Shown here: positions 11,179 to 18,979 of the stretch, in pieces
How the letters are laid out: each line of letters opens with the position of its first letter
Position numbering within the stretch: position 1 is the first letter of the stretch
NCBI GenBank assembly: GCA_016758965.1
Contig: JAEPRB010000469.1
Span: 1-18,979, forward strand
Length of the DNA stretch: 18,979 nucleotides
Origin: Circinella minor
Lineage: Eukaryota; Mucoromycota; Mucoromycetes; Mucorales; Lichtheimiaceae
Reading direction: 5' to 3'
The notes under the pieces: generated by a model
Told to the model about the DNA's origin: nothing
Database searches by the model: none
What the model saw: only the letters and a program-made list of their open reading frames with translations
Translations under genes and position numbers: made by a program

Positions 11179-11688
11179 CTAATCCTTTTTATTAAAGTTA
11201 GGTACTACATTTTCATCCCACAACTTCTTTGTAACAGATGGAATATCAGTACGAATAATAGCATGGGCTGCTCCAGAAATATGATCATTCCATGTATTCT
11301 TGACTATTATATTATAAATCATACATTAAATTATTATTATTATCGAGTTAACAACAAATAATTCTACAAGTTTACACCTCCATCTCGACCCTCACTCCTC
11401 TTTTTGTAGATTAAAAAAAAAAGAGAGAGAAAAAAACTTACCAGTAGGTACTAAACGATTGGATACATAATGTTGAGATTCACCAATAAATGAACGCGAA
11501 GGAATTGAAGATTGTGATCGTGGGTGAGATTGACTTGCGGTACCGGCCGCGACATGATCAAGTGTTGTCTTTGCATCGTCTAATCGTCTACGAATATCAT
11601 TGGTATTGGCCATTAAATCATCACGAAACTTGTATGTAATAGTAGCAACTGCTAAAAGACCTGCTAAAACAGAAACGGTTCTAGGCAT
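11179..11688 (-). CDS. Small mitochondrial inner-membrane protein, MICOS MIC12/MIC13-like
   Basis: Two exons on the minus strand, 11688-11442 and 11303-11179, joined in phase 1 across a 138-bp intron with a GTAAGT donor; the product is 123 aa. One hydrophobic segment follows the start (SVLAGLLAVATITYKF, ~5-21), with a charged helix after it (NDIRRRLDDAKTTLDHV) and a Ser-rich linker. The C-terminus reads VKNTWNDHISGAAHAI and then KKLWDENVV. Human MIC13 (QIL1, ~118 aa) and yeast Mic12/Aim5 (~106 aa) have the same plan: an N-terminal membrane helix and a C-terminal amphipathic region with a conserved Trp-Asn pair in D/NTWN-like context. In those organisms the subunit helps link the MIC60 and MIC10 parts of MICOS at crista junctions. 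The similarity is short, so the assignment is probable rather than certain; the exon structure is well supported. Confidence 0.6.
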
Positions 11689-12506
11689 TGTTCACTACTT
11701 GGTTTTTGTTTTTTGTTTTTTTTAGAAAAAAAAAGTGTGTATGCGTGTGTTGTATATGTAAAAAAAAAATTACTTAGATATTTCTTTCCCCTGCTTAATG
11801 CCCTCCACCCGAGCTTTTCTGTTTGATCATTTTAATCACCGAAGCAAAAAGTATTTTGATAGCCATTCACCCGAATGCATTGGTGAATTCATTTGAAAGA
11901 TTGTAAAAAATTCTTCATCTTTTTCATTCACAATCCAAGTTATCTCTTTGACCATGAACAACTTTTGTCTTTTTATCTTGATAATAAAGAATTTCAGGTT
12001 CATCTTATATATATATATATATATATATAAGTAAAATCTTTTTTTTTTCGTTTACCATAACATCTTAACTGAACTTATTCATGTCTGTATCGATATCATC
12101 GGACAATGACTCAATTATCATAGTCTTGACTTTTGTATACCTACAAAAGTCTTCATCATCCGCTATGTTATTTTACAAAGACTTTTTTTTTATTATCGAT
12201 TAAACTAATTACGTCCTTCTCAAAAACAAATACGTATTACTGTATTACGTATAAAAATATCATAAACACAATACAGATACGTAATAATCCTATATTGTAT
12301 TTTTTATTTTAATAATTGCTAGCGTTTGATGATATTATTTGATACCTGTAGTCGTAATTGCATGAATTGTAAATGAATCTGTTTATTATGTATTGAAATA
12401 AAATAGATACGTAACTACTATTTTGTATCTTTTCTAAATTATGTAGCTATTTTATTTTATCTGATTATGACTAATAAGTTGTGCCTTATAAGAGTGAATG
12501 AAGGTG
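11689..12506. other. Intergenic region upstream of the MIC12-like gene
   Basis: No coding signal. Contents: the MIC12-like promoter next to 11689, an (AT)n run near 12005-12029, a 10-bp perfect hairpin at 12128-12151, and several TACGTA-type palindromes between 12230 and 12420. A 9-bp target-site repeat of the adjacent transposon begins at 12507. Confidence 0.5.
12128..12151. repeat. Perfect 10-bp inverted repeat with 4-base loop
   Basis: GACTTTTGTA and TACAAAAGTC flank the loop TACC. The stem has no following T run and no neighbouring gene end, so its role is unknown. Confidence 0.6.
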
Positions 12507-12515
12507 GGTTCATTA
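12507..12515 (+). repeat. Left target-site duplication GGTTCATTA
   Basis: The same nine bases recur at 14746-14754, immediately outside the right arm of the inverted-repeat element. Confidence 0.7.
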
Positions 12516-12681
12516 GGGTACCTTTAACTTTGCAGTACTGCAAATGCAGTAGTAGTCGGACAACACTGGAAAATATCCGCACAACTGACCGGATTTACTA
12601 CCGAACATTACTAACTATAAAAGGCGCTTCGCGGTACTGCTTGCGGTAGTTTGCAGTACTTTGCAGTAGTTTCTTGCAGTA
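12516..12681 (+). repeat. Left terminal inverted arm of the larger transposon
   Basis: Reverse-complement partner of about 14545-14745. It contains repeated GCAGTA/GCGGTA hexamers, which may be transposase-binding subterminal repeats. It is cut at its inner end by insertion of the TA-flanked element at 12682. A 60-codon open frame runs across the arm but has no supporting features. Confidence 0.75.
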
Positions 12682-13476
12682 CAGTCACCGCTCGATATAA
12701 CGATACACCCCGTCAGACCAAAAGTGTATCGTTATATCGAATTATCGTTATATCGAATTCTTGACCTGAGTTATAATGATCGGATAAAATGTCATCTATA
12801 TGTACTTGGCCTTATTTGTATCTATATGTCTTGTAAAAAGACTAAACTCTAGAACTTTATATTGTCCATACTAAAAATAAGCTATAAAAATAAAACAGTT
12901 CTTTTTTTTTGTATAGTTTTCTTTATTAAATATTCCTTGTCTTATTACTTCTAAATGAATTGCGACTACATAATCACATATAATTAATTCTGATCGTCTA
13001 TAAGAAAAAAAATGCGAGTATCATATTATGATAAGCATCGAAAACCGTCTACATATTATTGTTTACAAATCCATGCCAATTGACAAAGAAAAAGTTAGCC
13101 AAGCATAATTGGGGAAAAAACAAATCTAATTTTTACAAGAAAGAAGCAGAAGCAGAATATCACTTGCTTTCTTTTTTGTGGAAAAGACGGTGCCTGAAGA
13201 TAAATTTGATATTCAAATTATTAAGACTTGACAAAAATGTTTAAGAACTAAAGTTAGAACATAAAAAAATGCCCAACAAACTAGTATTATTTCCTTTTTA
13301 AAAAAATAAAGATGTTATTTGTCCGCTCGATATAACGATATTTTTGCTAAAACCCTATCGGATATCGTTATATAAAATTAACGATATTTCCCTGCTTAAT
13401 CTGTCTTACACTCCAAAACCCTATCGTTATATCGAAATATCGTTATATCGAATATCGTTATAGCGAGCGGTGACTG
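12682..13476. mobile_element. Nested pogo/Tc1-mariner-type MITE (795 bp, TA target site)
   Basis: The left end CAGTCACCGCTCGATATAAC and the reverse complement of the right end match at 23 of 24 terminal bases. TA dinucleotides at 12680-12681 and 13477-13478 form the target duplication expected for the Tc1/mariner superfamily; CAGT starts followed by CTCGATATAACG are typical of pogo/Fot-like ends. The sub-terminal zones (12682-12766 and 13321-13476) are filled with further TATCGTTATATCGAA-type copies in both orientations. The middle is AT-rich and has no transposase, only a 61-codon frame of no recognisable kind. It lies inside the left arm of the larger transposon and is therefore the younger insertion. 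Confidence 0.8.
13321..13476. repeat. Internal TATCGTTATA repeat cluster with a second left-end-like copy
   Basis: Starting at 13324, CGCTCGATATAACGATAT repeats the element's own left terminus, followed by at least five TATCGTTATA-type units before the true right end. A shorter element may have inserted here, or the end duplicated. Confidence 0.6.
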
Positions 13477-13478
13477 TA

Positions 13479-14544
13479 ATGATTTCTATAAAATAATATA
13501 TTACACTTGTTTTTGTATATTATTATTGCAGTATTTTTTTTTAAAAAGTTATGGAATCATAAATTTATGAATAATATACATTTAATAAATCAAGAGCTTA
13601 ATATTTAATATTAACCTCTTGAATTTTGACCTTTATCAGTTCAGCAAATACATTATATATTATGAAAAATACTATCCAGCTATATACTAAAAAAAGAAAG
13701 TGACACATAACCACTAAAATTTTTAGAAGTAACCCTGCCTTTTTTTTTATACTATTGTGATATGCCCACCAGCTTTAAGGCTCTTATTATTATCATATTA
13801 ATTAGCTTCTAGAAAACCCACACACACACAAATATAGATATAATTGAATACATCTACTAAGTACTTTTCTATTAGATGTAGACAACGTATTTCATTAAGC
13901 AAAAAGTTTGTTTTCTTCTTATGTTTTTAGAATTCCATTTATTAAAGAGGAAACATTATATACAAAAGAAGAAACATGAGAAAAGAAGTCTGGTATCAAT
14001 GATCTGATATAATTAATTAAAATCAAAGGTTCAAATGGCTTAATAGGTAGAGCGTTTGTATAATTCATTACCTTATTGAATAGTTAAATGACTGAATCCA
14101 GTAAAAAGAAAGGTTTTGCTTCAAGACTCTAATTTTTTTTTGGCGCTTCTTCTTTTGTTTTATGCAACTTTATATATTGAGATTCTTTTTCATCACATAG
14201 CAACATAAATATTTATTCAATTAATAATGATATTAGTAATGTCAGTATTGTACTGTATACTGCTCAATATATGTATTTAAGGCAATAATATAGTGACTCT
14301 AGAACTTATAACTCGTGAATTTAAATGTATCAAAAAATTAATTTAAATATGTTTTAAAACAAATTGGGAACAACAAAATAACATATATAATGTACTATTT
14401 TAAATCAAGCTATTTTAAACCAAGGCGATAGCAAAGAAACATTCAATATAGCTATTATTACTGACCAAAAAAAGGGTCCAAATATAATGATCGAAAATGA
14501 CGAGAAACAGTTGATAGAAATTATTTTTTCTTTAGCACATGTAA
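13479..14544. other. Interior of the larger transposon
   Basis: About 1.1 kb of AT-rich DNA with no reading frame of note, consistent with a deletion-derived, non-autonomous element. A short CA repeat lies near 13820, and a tRNA-like segment near 14029-14107. Confidence 0.5.
14029..14107 (+). pseudogene. tRNA-like relic (possible SINE head)
   Basis: TGGCTTAATAGGTAGAGCG at 14036-14054 closely matches the A box/D-arm of a tRNA (consensus TGGCTCAGTTGGTAGAGC). About 35 bases further on, GACTGAATCC at 14090-14099 is a degenerate B box. The flanking bases do not form a seven-pair acceptor stem and the T-arm is weak, so a working tRNA is unlikely. A tRNA-derived SINE head captured in the transposon would explain it. 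Confidence 0.35.
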
Positions 14545-14745
14545 ACTAGTACCGCAAGAATAGTACTGCAAAAATGATTTAATACGGTAAACTACTGCAA
14601 ACTACCGCAAGCAGTACCGCAAAGCATCTTTTAGAGTTAGTAATGTTCGGTAAATCCGGTCAGTTGTGCGGATATTTTCCAGTGTTGTCCGACTACTACT
14701 GCAAAAAAGTACTGCATTTGCAGTACTGCAAAATTACCCAAGTCC
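14545..14745 (-). repeat. Right terminal inverted arm of the larger transposon
   Basis: Inverted copy of 12516-12681. The uninterrupted arm shows that the GCAGTA/GCGGTA-rich zone extends further inward (TACCGCAAGAATAGTACTGC) than is visible on the left. Confidence 0.75.
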
Positions 14746-14754
14746 GGTTCATTA
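14746..14754 (+). repeat. Right target-site duplication GGTTCATTA
   Basis: Exact copy of 12507-12515, abutting the right end of the element. Confidence 0.7.
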
Positions 14755-15519
14755 TATATGACTTATTATAAATATAAAACTAAATTATTCTCTGAAGCTG
14801 TTGTTTGTAACAGTTTTACTAATTTCTCTAATTTTTTTATGTTCTTTTATTAATAAGAACGTATCCAAATGAAAAATAGTGACTGATTAGCTTTCTGTAG
14901 TATCCTTTAGAGGAAATGATGTTTGACCAATTATTCATGAATGTATGGAATACGTATGTACATTGGCAGGTTCTTTTTTATTTTACTTTCTTTCAAAATA
15001 CGTAAACTTTTTGTTATACAACTCAAATGTGGCGGTTGCATCTTAATTTCGTGTGTTTCTACGCAGGTACAGTATGACAATGGTAATGGTTATGAGTAAC
15101 ACTTGCACATGTAACATTTTTATATTCTTGTGGAATAACATTAAAGAAGTGTTAATGTTGTTACACTCTCTCACAAAAAAAAACCTTTCTCATTCTTTTC
15201 ATAAAAAATTGCAGTATCAATAAATATGGATGTATCAACATAAAATATAATTATGAGAGAAAAGTATGAGTATGTTATCTTCTCATTTTTAGGCAATAAA
15301 TCATAAAACAAAATGCATAAGATCACAATATAAAAATACTATTTCAGAAGAATTTAATGACTTAACAATGTAGTAATGTTTTTAATCAGGTTGTTTTGAT
15401 AAAAAAAAGAGTGATCATATATATAAGAGATAATTAATTCTTGTCCTTCGTTTATCCAAGTCTAGCAGTCTGACCTTTGGTTTCTATTATATGACTTCAA
15501 CCTAAATGAGCGCGGCTTC
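14755..15519. other. AT-rich spacer between transposon and satellite array
   Basis: No gene found on either strand. It contains short inverted repeats such as AACATTA/TAATGTT (about 15137-15159) of no clear role. Confidence 0.5.
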
Positions 15520-18500
15520 TGATTTTAGATACCTATGGATTTTACAATGGACTCTGTTAGTGATTTTTCTTTCCTTTTTGTGCCATTACAAAAATTGTTT
15601 ATTCTACTTTTTTAGTTTTTATTTTTTTTAACTTACCGCCTATTAGTAGGTAATTCACACATTTGGTTTTGAAGTGATGGATTGTCAGTTACAATTTTTT
15701 TATAGATGAATTCTGTTAGTATTTGATCATTTTACAGACATTCTAACAAGCACTAACTTATTTGTTAACTTACCACCTATTAATCGTCCACACATTGGGT
15801 TTTATAGCAATGGATTATATCATTTATTATTTTTAAAAATTTACACTCTGTTAGTATTTCATCTTTTTTATGCCCTTATTTAGCCTTAACTCCACTACTT
15901 ACCGACTATTAATTATAATGCACACATTTGGTTCCAGAGTAATAGATGTCGTTTATAATTTATACATTTAATTCTGTTAGTACGCAATTAATATTTTTTT
16001 TTGTGATTATAAAAACCTTACACTCCAGTACTTACTGACTATAAATAAATCACACATTTAATTTTAAAATGATGAATGTCATTTATAATTTTTACAAAAG
16101 AATTATGTTAGTATTTGTTCTTTATTGTATCATCATAAGAAACGTCAACTCTACTCTATTATTTGTGACTTACGGCCTATTCGTAATTTACACGTTTGGT
16201 TTTAAAGTACGTATGTATGTAATTAATCATTTTCACATTACATTTTGTTAGTATTTGGTATTTTTTCCTGCCGTTACGTAGAAGAAGCGTCAACTCCACT
16301 ACTTACCGACTATTGATAATCCACACATTTGATTTTCGAGTAGTCGATGTCATTTATTATTTTTACATTAAATTCTGTTAGTAATTCATCTGTTCCAGCC
16401 ATTATTAGAAACGTCAACTCCACTCCATTATTGTTTTTTTACTTACGACCTATTAATATATCATATTGGATTTTAAAGTAATCAATATCATTTATCATTT
16501 TAACATTGAATTCTGTTAGTATTCAGTTTTTTTCTCCCATTCCATATAAAAAAACGTTAACTTCACTCTCTTATTCTTTCTAAACTTACCACCTAAAATA
16601 TTTCACATATTTGATTTTGAAGTCATGAATTGTCATTTACGTATAATTTTTTTTATAGATGAATTCTGTTAGTATTTAATGTCTTTTATGTCATAATTAT
16701 CAAGAGCGTTGACTTTACTCGCTGATTTTTTAACTTACCTTCTATTATTACGTAATCTACACATTTGATTTTCAAGTGATGGATTGTCATTTACAATTTT
16801 TTTATAGATGAATTCTGTTAGTATTTGATGTCTTTTATGTCATAATTATCAAGAGCGTCGACTTTACTCGCTCATTTTTTAACTTACCGGCTATTAGTAC
16901 GTAATCCATACATTTGATTTTGAAGTGATGGATTGTCATTTACAATTTTTTTATAGATGAATTCTGTTAGTATTTGATGTCTTTTATGTCATAATTATCA
17001 AGAGCGTCGACTTTACTCGCTTATTTGTTTTTAACTTACGGACTATTAATACGCAATCCATACATTTGATTTTGAAGTGATGGATTGTCATTTATAATTT
17101 TTTTATAGATGAATTCTGTTAGTATTTGATGTCTTTTATGTCAATAGGAAGAGCGCTAACTTTACTCGCTTATTTTTTCTAACTCACCACCTGTTAGTAC
17201 GTAATCCACACATTTGATATTCAAATGATGGATTGTTATTTACAATTTTTTTTTATAGATGAATTTTGTTAGTATTCAATGTCTTTTATGTCATAATTAT
17301 CAAGAGTGTTAACTTTACTCGCTCATTTTTTAACTTACCTTCTATTAGTACGCAATCCGTACATTTGATTTTGAAGTGATGGATTGTCATTTATAATTTT
17401 TTTATAGATGAATTCTGTTAGTATTTGATGTCTTTTATGTCAATAGGAAGAGCGCTAACTTTACTCGCTTATTTTTTCTAACTCACCACCTATTAGTACG
17501 TAATCCACACATTTGATATTCAAGTGATGGATTGTTATTTACAATTTTTTTTATAGATGAATTTTGTTAGTATTCAATGTCTTTTATGTCATAATTATCA
17601 AGAGCGTTAATTTTACTCGCTTATTTTTTTTTAACTTACCACCTATTAGTACGTAATTCACACATTTGATTTTGAAGTGATGGATTGTCATTTACAATTT
17701 TTTTATAGATGAACCCTGTTAGTATTTGATGTCTTTTATGTCATTATCAAGAGCGTTAACTTTACTGGCTTATTTTTTTTAACTTACCGGCTATTAGTAC
17801 GTAATCCACACATTTAATTTTGAAGTGATGAATAGTAAATTTTTTTATAGATGAACTCTGTTAGTATTTGATGTCTTTTATGTCATTATCAAGAGCGTTA
17901 ACTTTACTCGCTCATTTTTTAACTTACCTTCTATTAATACGCAATCCATACATTTGATTTTGAAGTGATGGATTGTCATTTATAATTTTTTTATAGATGA
18001 ACCCTGTTAGTATTTGATGTCTTTTATGTCATTATCAAGAGCGTTAACTTTACTGGCTTATTTTTTTTAACTTACGGGCTATTAGTACGTAATCCACAGA
18101 TTTGATTTTGAAGTGATGGATTGTCATTTGCAATTTTTTTATAGATGAACTCTGTTAGTATTTGATGTCTTTGATGTTCTAATTATCAAGAGCGTTAACT
18201 TTACTCGCTCATTTTTTTTAACTTACTGACTATAAGCACGTAACCCACACATTTGATTTTGAAGTGATGGATTGTTATTTATAATTTTTTTATAGATGAA
18301 TTCTGTTAGTATTTAATGTCTTTGATGTTATAATTATCAAGAGCGTTAACTTGACTCGCTTATTTTTTTTAACTTACTGACTATAAGCACGTAATCCATA
18401 CATTTGATTTTGAAGTGATGGATTGTCATTTATAATTTTTTATAGATGAATTCTGTTAGTATTTAATGTCTTTTATGTCATAATTATCAAGAGCGTTAAC

Positions 18501-18979
18501 ATTACTGGCTTATTTTTTTTTAACTTACCGGCTATTAGTACGTAATCCACAGATTTGATTTTGAAGTGATGGATTGTCATTTATAATTTTTTTATAGATG
18601 AATTCTGTTAGTATTTGATGTCTTTTATGTCAATAGGAAGAGCGCTAACTTTACTCGCTTATTTTTTCTAACTCACCACCTATTAGTACGTAATCCACAC
18701 ATTTGATATTCAAGTGATGGATTGTCATTTACAATTTTTTTTATAGATGAATTCTGTTAGTATTTGATGTCTTTTACGTCATAATTATCAAGAGTGTTAA
18801 CTTTACTCGCTTATTTTTTAACTTACCTTCTATTAGTACGCAATCCGTACATTTGATTTTGAAGTGATGGATTGTCATTTATAATTTTTTTATAGATGAA
18901 TTCTGTTAGTATTTGATGTCTTTTATGTCAATAGGAAGAGCGCTAACTTTACTCGCTTATTTTTTCTAACTCACCACCT
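15520..18979. repeat. Tandem satellite array, about 24 units, running off the window
   Basis: The landmark CTGTTAGTA (or a one-base variant) recurs near 15549, 15713, 15848, 15974, 16106, 16246, 16376, 16512, 16667, 16815, 16963, 17116, 17266, 17415, 17563, 17716, 17858, 18004, 18152, 18303, 18453, 18605, 18753 and 18903. Spacing is mostly 126-140 bases up to about 16512 and 142-155 after it. Right-hand units are nearly identical; left-hand units are strongly diverged. Shared blocks per unit are CTGTTAGTATTTGATGTCTT, GAGCGTTAACTTTACTCGCT, AACTTACC, ATTAGTACGTAATCCACA, TTTTGAAGTGATGGATTGTC and a T7-ATAGATGAA. No unit codes for protein; the 60-codon frame at 16069 is incidental. The nucleosome-like period and AT-richness fit a centromeric, pericentric or subtelomeric satellite, but the location is unknown. 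Confidence 0.95.

Larger units (their letters stand above)
12516..14745. mobile_element. Non-autonomous DNA transposon with long inverted arms (Mutator-like or hAT-like)
   Basis: The sequence at about 12516-12681 recurs in reverse complement at about 14545-14745. The arms share long identical runs, such as the stretch containing TCGGACAACACTGGAAAATA, and differ by a few substitutions and indels (13 extra bases near 14700 on the right, 3 extra near 12598 on the left). Both outer ends carry a GGGTA-like start and TTTGCAGTACTGCAAATGCA. A 9-bp direct repeat, GGTTCATTA, flanks the whole. Long arms with a 9-bp duplication are typical of Mutator-like elements; read as 8 bp, hAT is possible. No transposase frame exists inside. 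After subtracting the nested element the parent is about 1.4 kb. The interior is AT-rich with only a tRNA-like relic. Confidence 0.75.

Noticed and set aside
12230..12420. Clustered TACGTA palindromes as an operator
   Set aside because: The same palindrome occurs throughout non-coding parts of the window, including each satellite unit, so no specific regulatory site can be claimed.
12467..12649. 60-codon frame
   Set aside because: It runs from the flank into the transposon arm; the arm's inverted copy has no matching frame.
15520..18979. CRISPR array
   Set aside because: Units of about 150 bases are repeated throughout with no unique spacers, in a eukaryotic genome with spliced genes.
15520..18979. 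Telomere repeat array
   Set aside because: The TTAG-containing blocks are spaced by about 150 bases; there is no short TTAGGG-type tandem run.

Overview
The window looks like nuclear DNA from a filamentous fungus, most likely an early-diverging one (Mucoromycota, Mucorales-like). It is very AT-rich, its genes carry short GT-AG introns with GTRAGT-type donors, and its proteins are full of Gln/Asn tracts. The species cannot be fixed from sequence alone. Gene models were built by hand from reading frames, splice sites and phase, so exon edges are predictions.

Layout. 1-2924 is AT-rich and holds no intact gene; a stretch around 650-2470 has broken protein-like segments and may be a decayed gene. 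2925-5297 (+) is a two-exon TPR/F-box/LRR protein, probably an SCF ubiquitin-ligase adaptor. 6133-8796 (+) is a four-exon HRP1/Nab4-type two-RRM RNA-binding protein with a Gln-rich N-terminus, a Gly/Tyr-rich C-terminus and a 766-bp first intron. 10992-9233 (-) is a three-exon septin-like GTPase with an unusual C-terminal membrane anchor. 11688-11179 (-) is a two-exon small membrane protein resembling the MICOS subunit MIC12/MIC13. HRP1 and the septin-like gene converge; the septin-like and MIC12-like genes are in tandem.

From about 12.5 kb the window is repeat territory. A 2.2-kb element (12516-14745) has long inverted arms and a 9-bp direct repeat (GGTTCATTA) at both ends, as expected for a Mutator-like or hAT-like non-autonomous DNA transposon. 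Inserted in its left arm is a second element (12682-13476) with 24-bp terminal inverted repeats and a TA duplication, of pogo/Tc1-mariner type. A tRNA-like relic lies inside the larger element.

From about 15.52 kb to the window edge runs a satellite array of about 24 units, with periods near 130-135 bp in the decayed left edge and about 150 bp in the homogeneous right part. Read on the minus strand, the best-preserved blocks of every unit are a 5' splice-site-like GTRAGT and, about 65 nt further on, a TACTAACAG box, so each unit resembles a 72-nt intron plus a 76-nt exon. This is the most unusual signal in the window. The genes are housekeeping-type functions (protein turnover, mRNA 3'-end processing/export, GTPase scaffold, mitochondrial cristae) and do not form a pathway together.
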